Shown here: positions 1-8,718 of the stretch, one piece after another | Numbering within the stretch: position 1 is the stretch's first letter | How the letters are laid out: the number at the start of each line of letters is the position of its first letter | Assembly (NCBI GenBank): GCA_049680625.1 | Contig: JBAUID010000164.1 | Location: 1 to 13,603 of the forward strand | Direction: 5' to 3' | From: JAUIAI01 sp049680625 | GTDB taxonomy: Bacteria > Pseudomonadota > Gammaproteobacteria > Burkholderiales > Burkholderiaceae_E | Length of the DNA stretch: 13,603 nucleotides | Translations under genes and position numbers: made by a program | The notes under the pieces: model-generated | What the model was told of the DNA's origin: nothing | Databases searched by the model: none | Seen by the model: the letters and a program-made list of their open reading frames with translations, nothing else

Positions 1-3000
1 TCGGCAGGCGGTTCACCGGAGGCGGAACCGGGCACAGAACCGGACACAGAATCAGGCATTGAACCCGAACCCTGATCATCGGACGGCTGCTCAGAGCCGC
101 CAGCATCGCCCGGACGTTCAAGGACAGCGGTGTCAACACCTACGCCAGCGGACTGAATGCTGGCCCCTTCGGCGGCTCCCGGGATTTCCATACCTTCCGA
201 TGCCCGCTGAGCCATAGCCTCTTGTTCAGCCAGCGCCATTGCGGCTTGCTCTTCAGCATCGAAGATCTCCCGCGCGCGCCGAGCCTTGTGAAAGGCCAGG
301 CCAGTACCGGCTGGAATCAGCCGACCAACAATGACGTTTTCCTTAAGACCACGCAAATCGTCACGTTTGCCCATGATGGCTGCTTCGGTCAACACTCGAG
401 TCGTTTCCTGGAAGGACGCCGCCGAGATGAACGAATCAGTCGATAGTGATGCCTTGGTAATACCGAGCAACACATTCGTGTGCAACGCCGGTGGCTTATC
501 TGATGCCACTGCCTTGTCGTTTTGATCCAGCATGTCGGATCGCTCAACCTGCTCACCGGTAATAAAGTTAGTCCCACCCGGATCGGCGATCTGAACGCGG
601 CGCAGCATCTGACGAACAATGACTTCGATGTGTTTGTCATTGATCTTCACACCTTGCAAGCGGTAGACGTCCTGCACTTCATCCACGATGTAACGGGCCA
701 GGGATTCGATACCCAGCAAGCGAAGAATGTCGTGCGGATCAGCCGGGCCGTCAACGATCATCTCGCCCTTGTTCACGACGTGTCCGTCATGCACCAGGAC
801 GTTCTTGTCCTTCGGAATCAGGAACTCGTGCGCATTACCTTCCATGTCGGTAATCACCAGGCGCTGCTTACCCTTGGTGTCTTTACCAAAGGAAACGGTA
901 CCGGTGACTTCAGCCAGCATGCCGGCATCTTTCGGAGAACGCGCTTCGAACAGCTCTGCCACCCGCGGCAAGCCGCCGGTAATGTCACGTGTCTTCTGTG
1001 ACTCCTGGGGAATACGGGCAAGCACTTCACCAACGGCAACTTCCTGGCCGTCAATAACCGTAATCAAGGCGCCAACCGGCACGGTAATGGCCACTGCATG
1101 GTCCAGTCCGGCAATCTTGACTTCTTCGCCCTGCTCGTTAATAAGCTTGATCTGCGGGCGGTCGTTTTTGGTGCCAGCACCGCGGCGCTTGGAGTCAATA
1201 ACAACCAGGGTAGACAAACCGGTAACGTCATCAATCTGACGGGCAACGGTTGCCCCTTCTTCAACGTTCTCGAACTTCACTTTACCGGCGTATTCGGTAA
1301 TGATCGGTCGGGTCATTGGATCCCATGTGGCCACAGTAGCGCCCGCTTTGACTTCGGCACCATCAAGCGAATGTAAGGTTGCGCCGTAGGGTACCTTGTG
1401 ACGCTCACGTTCACGACCCGCATCGTCGGCAATAATAATTTCGCCTGATCGCGAAATCACCACCTGATCGCCCTTACCACTGGTGACATACCGCATAGTT
1501 GCAGTAAAGCGCACGGTACCGTTGGACTTGACGTCGATAGAGCTGGCAATGGCAGCACGCGATGCGGCGCCACCAATGTGAAAGGTACGCATGGTCAGCT
1601 GAGTACCCGGCTCACCAATTGACTGCGCCGCGATAACACCGACGGCTTCACCCACGTTAACCAGAGAACCACGACCAAGGTCGCGACCATAACAACTGGC
1701 ACACAAACCGTAACGGGTAGCACAGGTCAGCGGAGTTCGCACCCGCACTTCGTCTATACCCAGTTGCTCAATGGTTTCGACTGCACTCTCGTCCAGCAGG
1801 TAGCCAGGCTCGTACAAGGTTTCCTGGGTCTCAGGATGAATGACATCGGTAATCACAACACGACCAAGAATCCGATCGCGTAACGCTTCGATTACTTCGC
1901 CACCTTCGATCAAGGCTTTCATCGCCACGCCGTTGGTAGTACCGCAGTCGTTTTCGATGACCACGAGATCCTGGGTCACATCGACCAGCCGCCGGGTCAG
2001 ATAACCCGAGTTCGCTGTTTTCAGCGCAGTATCGGCCAGGCCTTTTCGGGCGCCGTGGGTTGAGATGAAGTACTGCAGTACGTTAAGGCCCTCACGGAAG
2101 TTAGCCGTAATCGGGGTTTCGATGATCGAGCCATCCGGCTTGGCCATCAGGCCCCGCATACCGGCAAGCTGCCGAATTTGTGCCGCCGAACCACGGGCGC
2201 CGGAATCGGCCATCATGTAGATTGAGTTGAACGATTCTTGTTGAACCTGTTCACCCTGGCGGCTGGTTACTGTTTCGGTGGCGAGCTGATCCATCATGGC
2301 TTTACCAACCTGATCGCCGGCTCGGCCCCAGATATCAACCACTTTGTTGTAACGCTCACCCTGGGTCACCAGACCGGAGGTGTACTGCTGTTCAATTTCT
2401 TTGACTTCGCGTTCCGCCTCGAATAAAAGGCCTTCTTTCTGCTTGGGCACCAGCATATCGTCAATCGCAATCGAGATACCGGCCCGGGTAGCCAGGCGGA
2501 AACCGTTTTGCATCAAATGATCGGCAAAGATTACCGTGGCACGCAAACCGCAACGGCGATAAGCCAGGTTGATCAGCTTGCTGATTTCCTTTTTCTTGAG
2601 TGAACGGTTCAGCGCATCAAACGGCAGGCCTGCCGGCAGGATGCGTGACAGCAAGGCACGGCCAACAGTGGTTTCGTGACGCTTGATTGTTTCTTCAAGC
2701 TCACCAGTTTCCAGGTTCGGCAATTGCTCTGCTATACGCGCAATGATCTTGGTACCCAACTCAACTTCGTTGTTGTCATAGGCGCGCTGCACCTCATCAA
2801 CGTCGGCCATAAACATGCCTTCGCCTTTACCGTTAATTCGCTCGCGCGTCGTGTAGTACAAACCGAGCACGATATCCTGAGACGGCACAATAGACGGCTC
2901 ACCGTTTGACGGGAACAGTACGTTGTTTGATGCCAGCATCAGGGCACGGGCTTCGAGCTGTGCCTCAAGCGACAATGGCACGTGAACAGCCATCTGGTCA

Positions 3001-4388
3001 CCGTCGAAGTCAGCATTAAACGCTGCACAAACCAGCGGATGAAGCTGGATAGCCTTGCCTTCAATCAAAACCGGCTCAAAGGCCTGAATGCCCAGGCGAT
3101 GCAGCGTTGGCGCACGGTTTAGCATCACAGGATGTTCGCGAATGACTTCTTCAAGGATGTCCCAGACGATGGGTTCCTCGTTTTCGACGAACTTCTTTGC
3201 TTGCTTAATAGTGGTCGCAACCCCCATCGTTTCAAGCTTGTTGAAGATGAATGGCTTGAATAATTCCAGCGCCATCTTCTTGGGCAGGCCACACTGATGC
3301 AGCTTGAGCTGCGGCCCGACCACGATAACCGAACGACCGGAATAGTCGACTCGCTTGCCAAGCAGGTTCTGGCGGAAACGACCACCTTTACCTTTGATCA
3401 TGTCGGCAAGTGACTTAAGGGCACGTTTGTTGGCACCGGTCATGGCTTTACCACGACGGCCGTTATCAAGCAGTGAGTCAACGGACTCTTGCAACATACG
3501 CTTTTCGTTACGAACAATAATCTCGGGCGCCTTGAGCTCAAGCAGACGCTTCAGGCGATTATTTCGGTTGATCACCCGGCGATACAAGTCGTTCAGATCA
3601 GAAGTTGCAAAGCGGCCACCATCCAGGGGCACTAGCGGGCGAAGCTCTGGCGGGAGCACCGGTAGCACTTCAAGAACCATCCAGTCAGGCTTAATACCGG
3701 ACTTCTGGAAACCTTCAAGCACTTTCAGTCGCTTGGCGATCTTTTTGATTTTGGCTTCAGAGCCGGTTGCTTCCAGATCGGCGCGCAACTGCTCAATTTC
3801 ACGATTGATGTCGATGGTGCGTAGCAGTTCTCGAACTGCTTCTGCACCCATCAGCGCATCGAAGTCGTCACCGTATTCGTCGAACTTGGCCAGGTAGTCG
3901 TCTTCGGTCATCAGCTGACCACGCTTGAGCGGGGTCATGCCAGGGTCGATGACAACAAACGCCTCGAAATACAGGATGCGCTCGATATCGCGCAACGTCA
4001 TATCGAGCACCATGCCCAGACGGGACGGGAGCGACTTCAGAAACCAAATGTGCGCAGTCGGACTGGCCAGTTCTATATGGCCCATGCGCTCGCGACGCAC
4101 TTTGGCCAGAGTGACTTCGACACCACACTTCTCACAAACAACACCACGATGCTTTAGTCGCTTGTACTTACCGCACAGGCATTCGTAGTCTTTTATTGGC
4201 CCAAAAATCTTGGCACAAAACAAGCCATCACGTTCGGGCTTGAAGGTACGGTAGTTAATGGTCTCTGGCTTTTTAACTTCACCAAAAGACCAGGAGCGGA
4301 TTTTTTCAGGCGAAGCCAGACCGATGCGGATTGCATCAAAGTGCTCTTCTTCCTGAACCTGCTTAAACAGATCGAGTAATGCTTTCAT
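1..4388 (-). CDS. rpoC: RNA polymerase subunit beta' (partial, 3' end outside the window)
   Basis: Encodes the largest catalytic subunit of RNA polymerase. The ATG start (4386-4388) opens with MKALLDLFKQVQ, and the frame stays open to the left edge, giving 1462 codons without a stop. Seen in the sequence: the zinc-ribbon cysteines near the N-terminus (ECLCGKYK, first Cys at residue 70), the catalytic NADFDGDQMA motif with Asp 460, 462 and 464 (same numbering as E. coli), and the second zinc site with Cys 815, 889, 896 and 899 (one more than in E. coli). The trigger-loop region reads MRTFHIGGAASR and the conserved end reads GRLIPAGTG at about 1355-1363. In known family members the protein stops roughly 40-50 residues after this point. 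Here at least 99 more residues follow: first an Ala/Glu/Arg-rich probable helix, then a Gly/Ser/Pro/Asp-rich tail. Coupled to rpoB by a 10-nt gap. Confidence 0.98.
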   Translation of the reverse strand, partial: MKALLDLFKQVQEEEHFDAIRIGLASPEKIRSWSFGEVKKPETINYRTFKPERDGLFCAKIFGPIKDYECLCGKYKRLKHRGVVCEKCGVEVTLAKVRRERMGHIELASPTAHIWFLKSLPSRLGMVLDMTLRDIERILYFEAFVVIDPGMTPLKRGQLMTEDDYLAKFDEYGDDFDALMGAEAVRELLRTIDINREIEQLRADLEATGSEAKIKKIAKRLKVLEGFQKSGIKPDWMVLEVLPVLPPELRPLVPLDGGRFATSDLNDLYRRVINRNNRLKRLLELKAPEIIVRNEKRMLQESVDSLLDNGRRGKAMTGANKRALKSLADMIKGKGGRFRQNLLGKRVDYSGRSVIVVGPQLKLHQCGLPKKMALELFKPFIFNKLETMGVATTIKQAKKFVENEEPIVWDILEEVIREHPVMLNRAPTLHRLGIQAFEPVLIEGKAIQLHPLVCAAFNADFDGDQMAVHVPLSLEAQLEARALMLASNNVLFPSNGEPSIVPSQDIVLGLYYTTRERINGKGEGMFMADVDEVQRAYDNNEVELGTKIIARIAEQLPNLETGELEETIKRHETTVGRALLSRILPAGLPFDALNRSLKKKEISKLINLAYRRCGLRATVIFADHLMQNGFRLATRAGISIAIDDMLVPKQKEGLLFEAEREVKEIEQQYTSGLVTQGERYNKVVDIWGRAGDQVGKAMMDQLATETVTSRQGEQVQQESFNSIYMMADSGARGSAAQIRQLAGMRGLMAKPDGSIIETPITANFREGLNVLQYFISTHGARKGLADTALKTANSGYLTRRLVDVTQDLVVIENDCGTTNGVAMKALIEGGEVIEALRDRILGRVVITDVIHPETQETLYEPGYLLDESAVETIEQLGIDEVRVRTPLTCATRYGLCASCYGRDLGRGSLVNVGEAVGVIAAQSIGEPGTQLTMRTFHIGGAASRAAIASSIDVKSNGTVRFTATMRYVTSGKGDQVVISRSGEIIIADDAGRERERHKVPYGATLHSLDGAEVKAGATVATWDPMTRPIITEYAGKVKFENVEEGATVARQIDDVTGLSTLVVIDSKRRGAGTKNDRPQIKLINEQGEEVKIAGLDHAVAITVPVGALITVIDGQEVAVGEVLARIPQESQKTRDITGGLPRVAELFEARSPKDAGMLAEVTGTVSFGKDTKGKQRLVITDMEGNAHEFLIPKDKNVLVHDGHVVNKGEMIVDGPADPHDILRLLGIESLARYIVDEVQDVYRLQGVKINDKHIEVIVRQMLRRVQIADPGGTNFITGEQVERSDMLDQNDKAVASDKPPALHTNVLLGITKASLSTDSFISAASFQETTRVLTEAAIMGKRDDLRGLKENVIVGRLIPAGTGLAFHKARRAREIFDAEEQAAMALAEQEAMAQRASEGMEIPGAAEGASIQSAGVGVDTAVLERPGDAGGSEQPSDDQGSGSMPDSVSGSVPGSASGEPPA
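15..50 (-). repeat. Three 12-bp tandem repeats in the rpoC tail
   Basis: Three in-frame 12-bp units lie at 15-26, 27-38 and 39-50. The units at 27-38 and 39-50 differ by one base; the unit at 15-26 is more diverged. They encode SVSG (residues 1447-1450), SVPG (1451-1454) and SASG (1455-1458) of RpoC. A fourth, very degenerate unit may lie at 51-62. The array is close to the left edge, so more copies could lie outside. Confidence 0.75.
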
Positions 4389-4394
4389 ATTGGG

Positions 4395-4400
4395 CCCCTT
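4395..4400 (-). promoter_or_regulatory. rpoC ribosome binding site overlapping the rpoB stop
   Basis: On the minus strand the rpoB TAA is followed directly by GGGG, giving AAGGGG six nucleotides before the rpoC ATG. The Shine-Dalgarno sequence therefore shares bases with the rpoB stop codon, which suggests translational coupling and balanced beta/beta' synthesis. Confidence 0.8.
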
Positions 4401-7400
4401 ATCGTTCCTGCGACTTACCGCGCTCAAGATCAATATCGATCCCGAGCGAACGAATTTCCTTCACAAGCACGTTGAAGGACTCTGGCATGCCAGCGTCAAT
4501 CGTGTGCTCACCCTTGACCAGGTTCTCATACACCTTGGTTCGGCCATTCACGTCGTCGGATTTAACCGTCAGCATTTCCTGCAACGTATAGGCTGCGCCG
4601 TACGCCTCCAGCGCCCAGACTTCCATTTCACCGAAGCGCTGACCACCAAACTGCGCCTTACCGCCGAGTGGCTGCTGAGTAACCAGCGAGTACGGACCTG
4701 TCGAACGGGCATGCATTTTGTCGTCAACCAGGTGATGCAGTTTCAGCGTATGCATGTAACCGACGGTAGTTTTGCGATCAAAAGCATCACCCGTACGTCC
4801 GTCGTACAGTGTGAGCTGGGTTTTGCTTTGATTAAACCCAAGCGTCTGGGTCAGCGGCTCTTCGTCAGGGAATGCGATGTTCAGCATGTCGTAAATTTCC
4901 GGCTCTGAGGCGCCGTCGAAAACTGGCGTTGCAAACGGCACTCCGGCGCGCAGATTATTTGCCATCTCCATGACTTCATCGTCTGAGAAACTGGCAATAT
5001 CTTCAGCCTGACCATTGGTGTTGTAAATACGCTCGAGCAGTGTCCGAACTTCCTGCACCTTAACCTGGTCAGCCAGCAACCGGCCCAGCCGATGGCCAAT
5101 ACCTTTAGCCGCCCAACCCAGGTGGGTTTCAAGAATCTGGCCAACGTTCATGCGTGACGGTACCCCCAGCGGGTTCAAGACCACATCAACCGGGGTTCCG
5201 TCAGCCATAAACGGCATATCTTCAACCGGCACGATACGCGACACAACACCCTTGTTACCGTGACGTCCGGCCATCTTGTCACCGGGCTGCAGGCGACGCT
5301 TTACGGCCAGGTAGACCTTTACCATCTTAAGCACACCGGGCGGTAATTCGTCACCTTGAGTAAGCTTTTTACGCTTCTCTTCAAAAGCCTCGTCGAAGTT
5401 CTTTTTCTGCTGCTCAATAGAATCTTTAACCGATTCGAGCTGGCTCGCGCTGGCCTCGTCAGCCAGGCGAATATCAAACCAGGAATGACGCTCAACAGTG
5501 GTCAGGTACTCCGCGGTGATTTCGGCGCCCTTGGCGAGCTTATTTGGCCCCCCGTTGGCTTTTTTACCTGGCAACATTCTCTCGATACGCGAGAACGCGT
5601 CGTTTTCAACAATTCGAAGCTGATCGTTCAGGTCCAGGCGAAACCGCTTCAATTCGTCATCGATAATCGACTGAGCCCGCTTGTCGCGGACAATTCCTTC
5701 ACGGGTAAAAACTTGTACGTCGATTACGGTACCGGTCATACCTGACGGTACCCGCAGGGACGTGTCTTTCACATCACTGGCTTTTTCACCAAAAATCGCT
5801 CGCAGCAGTTTCTCTTCCGGGGTCAACTGGGTTTCACCTTTGGGCGTTACCTTGCCAACCAGGGTATCACCGGCAACAACTTCAGCACCAATGTAGACAA
5901 TGCCGGACTCATCCAGGCGCCCCAACTGTGACTCAGACAGATTGGAGATATCCCGGCTGATTTCTTCCGGGCCTAGCTTGGTGTCACGGGCCAGTACTGA
6001 AAGCTCTTCAATGTGAATTGAGGTGTAGCGGTCTTCGGCAACAACTTTCTCTGAAATCAGGATTGAATCTTCGAAGTTGTAGCCATTCCACGGCATAAAT
6101 GCGACCAGCATGTTTTGACCCAGAGCGAGTTCACCAAGGTCGGTTGATGCCCCGTCTGCAATGACGTCACCACGACGAATACTGTCACCCTTCTTCACGA
6201 TCGGGCGTTGGTTGATATTCGTATTCTGATTCGAGCGGGTGTATTTCATAACGTTATAAATATCAACGCCAACTTCACCATGGGTCGCTTCGTCATCGTT
6301 AACCCGAATCACAATCCGGTTTGCATCGACGTAGTCAACATGACCGCCCCGGGTTGCAACAACCACCGTACCCGAGTCAACCGCACAGGTTCGTTCGATA
6401 CCCGTACCAACCAGCGGCTTCTCTGGACGCAGGCAAGGGACGGCCTGGCGCTGCATGTTTGAACCCATCAGCGCACGGTTGGCATCGTCATGCTCAAGGA
6501 AGGGAATAAGCGATGCCGCAACCGAGACAATCTGACTTGGCGCCACGTCCATGTACTGAACATTTTCAGGTGACGTCAGCTCTGATTCGCCCGCCTTACG
6601 CACCGACACCAGATCACCTGTCAGCTTGCCAGCGTCATCAATGGCCGCATTGGCCTGGGCGATGACGTAACGGCCCTCTTCGATGGCTGACAAGTATTCG
6701 ATTTCTTCGGTCAACTGGCCGTCAGTAACCTTGCGGTAAGGAGTCTCGAGAAAACCGTATTCATTCAGGCGTGCATACAAAGCCAGTGAATTTATCAGGC
6801 CAATGTTCGGACCTTCCGGGGTTTCAATCGGGCAGACCCGGCCGTAATGGGTCGGATGCACGTCACGTACTTCAAAGCCGGCGCGCTCACGGGTCAGACC
6901 ACCCGGACCAAGGGCCGAAACCCGGCGCTTGTGGGTGATTTCTGACAGCGGGTTGGTCTGATCCATAAACTGGGATAACTGACTCGACCCGAAGAACTCG
7001 CGGATTGCAGCCGAAATCGGCTTCGAATTAATCAAGTCGTGCGGCATCAGGCCTTCGCTTTCTGCCTGGCCCAGGCGCTCGCGAACCGCTCGCTCGACCC
7101 GGGCAAGACCAGCACGGAACTGATTTTCAGCCAGCTCGCCAACACAACGAACGCGGCGATTACCCAGGTGGTCGATATCGTCGATCTGTCCGCGACCATT
7201 ACGCAGCTCAACCAGAATTTTGATAACCGCGAGGATGTCGTCATTGGTCAGCGTCATCGAACCGGTGCTTTCCTGGCGATCAACCCGTCGATTGAATTTC
7301 ATGCGACCGACGCGTGACAAATCGTAGGAATCTTCGTTATAGAACAAGCGGTTAAATAACGACTCGACTGCGTCCTCAGTCGGCGGCTCACCGGGGCGCA

Positions 7401-8574
7401 TCATGCGGTAAATTGCAATACGGGCTGAGGTTTGGTCTGCCGTATCGTCAGTACGCAGGGTTTGGGAGATATACGGACCCTGGTCGAGATCGTTGGTGAA
7501 CAAGGTTTGCATTTCCTTGATCTCGGACTCACGCAACAGAGCAAGCAACTCTTCGGTTAATTCATCATTCGCCCGCGCGACAACTTCACCAGTGGTTTCG
7601 TCAACCAGGTCGGTAGCAATCGCCCGACCAAGCAGAAATTCGTCAGGCACTTGCACACTGGCCATGCCAGCCGCTTCCATTTCACGAATGTGCTTGGCGT
7701 TGATCCGCTTATCTTTGGCGACAATGATTTCGCCCTTCTTGTCAAGAATATCAAAGCGCGCAATTTCGCCCTTCAGGCGCTCAGGAACGATTACAAACTT
7801 AGCCCCTTCTTCAGGGTCTAGCTGCATTGAATCGAACTCAAAAAACTCTTTGAGGATTTGTTCGTTCGATAAACCGATGGCCTTAAGCAGGATCGTTACC
7901 GGCATTTTGCGGCGACGGTCAACCCGGAAGTACAAGATGTCTTTCGGATCAAATTCGAAGTCCAGCCACGAGCCGCGGTAGGGAATGATCCGAGCAGAGA
8001 ACAACAGCTTGCCCGAGCTATGAGTCTTGCCACGGTCGTGTTCAAAAAACACACCCGGCGACCGGTGGAGCTGAGACACGATAACGCGCTCAGTTCCGTT
8101 AACAACAAACGACCCATTGCCGGTCATTAGCGGCAACTCGCCCATGTAAACCTCTTGCTCCTTAACCTCTTTGACGGTTGGCTTGGAAGCTTCCTTGTCC
8201 ATGATGACCAGGCGCACACGGGCACGCAAAGGTGCACAGTAGGTAAGGCCACGCTGCTGACATTCTTTGACATCAAAGGCCGGGGTGCCCAGGTTGAAGT
8301 CGACAAACTCAAGACGCGCCATCTCGTTATGTGACGAAATGGGGAAAATAGAAGAAAACGCTGCCTGCAAGCCCTGATCTTTGCGTTCGTCCCTCGGGAC
8401 CCCTAACTGTAAGAAGCTCTCGTACGATTCGATCTGAGTGGTGAGCATGAACGGGACGTCCAGCACGACGGCACGCTTGGCAAAACTCTTACGAATTCGC
8501 TTTTTCTCGGTGTATGAATACTCACCAGTCAATACGGTTTGTCGTGAATGGGTCAGGGCAGTAGCTTTGGACAT
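4399..8574 (-). CDS. rpoB: RNA polymerase subunit beta
   Basis: Encodes the second catalytic subunit of RNA polymerase (1391 residues, ending in TAA). Family landmarks seen: YSYTEKKRIRKSFAKR near the N-terminus; the rifampicin-pocket stretch SSQLSQFMDQTNPLSE with Asp538, followed by THKRRVSALGPGG with His548 and Ser553 (E. coli 516, 526, 531); GPNIGLINSLALYA; GDKMAGRHGNKGV at 1098-1110; and the C-terminal clamp-contacting region KSDDVNGRTKVYENLV. The protein is about 49 residues longer than E. coli RpoB. The extra length is an N-terminal extension of about 17 residues before YSYTEKK and a longer segment before LYDGRTG; from memory this fits betaproteobacterial RpoB, which is near 1370-1392 residues. 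The start is ATG at 8572-8574, with GGAG five nucleotides upstream. Pocket residues whose change gives rifampicin resistance look wild type. Preceded by a structured 144-nt spacer after rplL. Confidence 0.99.
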   Translation of the reverse strand: MSKATALTHSRQTVLTGEYSYTEKKRIRKSFAKRAVVLDVPFMLTTQIESYESFLQLGVPRDERKDQGLQAAFSSIFPISSHNEMARLEFVDFNLGTPAFDVKECQQRGLTYCAPLRARVRLVIMDKEASKPTVKEVKEQEVYMGELPLMTGNGSFVVNGTERVIVSQLHRSPGVFFEHDRGKTHSSGKLLFSARIIPYRGSWLDFEFDPKDILYFRVDRRRKMPVTILLKAIGLSNEQILKEFFEFDSMQLDPEEGAKFVIVPERLKGEIARFDILDKKGEIIVAKDKRINAKHIREMEAAGMASVQVPDEFLLGRAIATDLVDETTGEVVARANDELTEELLALLRESEIKEMQTLFTNDLDQGPYISQTLRTDDTADQTSARIAIYRMMRPGEPPTEDAVESLFNRLFYNEDSYDLSRVGRMKFNRRVDRQESTGSMTLTNDDILAVIKILVELRNGRGQIDDIDHLGNRRVRCVGELAENQFRAGLARVERAVRERLGQAESEGLMPHDLINSKPISAAIREFFGSSQLSQFMDQTNPLSEITHKRRVSALGPGGLTRERAGFEVRDVHPTHYGRVCPIETPEGPNIGLINSLALYARLNEYGFLETPYRKVTDGQLTEEIEYLSAIEEGRYVIAQANAAIDDAGKLTGDLVSVRKAGESELTSPENVQYMDVAPSQIVSVAASLIPFLEHDDANRALMGSNMQRQAVPCLRPEKPLVGTGIERTCAVDSGTVVVATRGGHVDYVDANRIVIRVNDDEATHGEVGVDIYNVMKYTRSNQNTNINQRPIVKKGDSIRRGDVIADGASTDLGELALGQNMLVAFMPWNGYNFEDSILISEKVVAEDRYTSIHIEELSVLARDTKLGPEEISRDISNLSESQLGRLDESGIVYIGAEVVAGDTLVGKVTPKGETQLTPEEKLLRAIFGEKASDVKDTSLRVPSGMTGTVIDVQVFTREGIVRDKRAQSIIDDELKRFRLDLNDQLRIVENDAFSRIERMLPGKKANGGPNKLAKGAEITAEYLTTVERHSWFDIRLADEASASQLESVKDSIEQQKKNFDEAFEEKRKKLTQGDELPPGVLKMVKVYLAVKRRLQPGDKMAGRHGNKGVVSRIVPVEDMPFMADGTPVDVVLNPLGVPSRMNVGQILETHLGWAAKGIGHRLGRLLADQVKVQEVRTLLERIYNTNGQAEDIASFSDDEVMEMANNLRAGVPFATPVFDGASEPEIYDMLNIAFPDEEPLTQTLGFNQSKTQLTLYDGRTGDAFDRKTTVGYMHTLKLHHLVDDKMHARSTGPYSLVTQQPLGGKAQFGGQRFGEMEVWALEAYGAAYTLQEMLTVKSDDVNGRTKVYENLVKGEHTIDAGMPESFNVLVKEIRSLGIDIDLERGKSQER

Positions 8575-8596
8575 GAATACTCCGTTGGTCAGCGAT

Positions 8597-8619
8597 CGGC
8601 GACGCGGGCAGCGTCACCG
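8597..8619 (-). other. Hairpin 4 of the rplL-rpoB spacer
   Basis: Inverted repeat with 9-bp arms (8597-8605 and 8611-8619, one U-G pair in the minus-strand RNA) and a 5-nt loop. It ends about 22 nt before the rpoB start and just upstream of the GGAG ribosome binding site. No U-run follows, so it does not look like an intrinsic terminator. Confidence 0.75.
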
Positions 8620-8628
8620 GCACAAACA

Positions 8629-8673
8629 CCCGGCATCACTATCTATCTGGGAACCGGATTGATAGTGGCCGGG
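8629..8673 (-). other. Hairpin 3 of the rplL-rpoB spacer, possible RNase III site
   Basis: Long stem: 8661-8673 pairs with 8629-8634 plus 8637-8643, giving 6 bp + 7 bp interrupted only by a 2-nt bulge (8635-8636), with a 17-nt loop. In E. coli the rplL-rpoB spacer holds an RNase III cleavage site and an attenuator. A long near-perfect helix here would be a natural counterpart, but cleavage is inference. Confidence 0.6.
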
Positions 8674-8678
8674 GTTCT

Positions 8679-8698
8679 TCGGGCCTCTCAGGGCCCGA
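8679..8698 (-). other. Hairpin 2 of the rplL-rpoB spacer
   Basis: A perfect 7-bp GC-rich stem (arms 8679-8685 and 8692-8698) with a 6-nt loop. On the RNA it is followed by AGAACCCC, not by U residues, so a canonical Rho-independent terminator is not supported. It could act as a pause or partial attenuator that lowers rpoBC expression relative to the ribosomal protein genes. Confidence 0.7.
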
Positions 8699-8700
8699 GC

Positions 8701-8716
8701 AGGTGAACAATCACCT
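8701..8716 (-). other. Hairpin 1, just after the rplL stop
   Basis: A perfect 6-bp inverted repeat with a 4-nt loop, starting two nucleotides after the rplL stop codon (8719-8721). It is not followed by a U-run. It could protect the abundant rplL transcript 3' end after processing; that role is inferred only from position. Confidence 0.65.
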
Positions 8717-8718
8717 GA

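Noticed and set aside
522..1001. 159-residue plus-strand open frame opposite the rpoC 3' part
   Set aside because: Antisense shadow of a strongly conserved coding region; no ribosome binding site or family match that I can see.
3355..3897. 180-residue plus-strand open frame opposite rpoC
   Set aside because: It lies fully inside rpoC on the other strand, has a Ser/Arg-rich composition typical of antisense frames, and no recognisable domain.
4389..4398. rpoB-rpoC fusion, as found in a few bacteria
   Set aside because: rpoB ends with a clear TAA, and rpoC has its own ribosome binding site and ATG after 10 nt.
4390..4908. 172-residue plus-strand frame spanning the rpoB/rpoC junction
   Set aside because: Antisense to the conserved C-terminus of RpoB; no supporting signals.
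6949..6963. Thr540 of RpoB at the position of E. coli Asn518, as a rifampicin resistance change
   Set aside because: The MDQTNPLSE version is, from memory, normal in betaproteobacteria, and the key residues Asp538, His548 and Ser553 are unchanged.
8679..8698. Intrinsic terminator after rplL
   Set aside because: The stem is strong but is followed by AGAACCCC, not a U-run, so Rho-independent termination is not supported.
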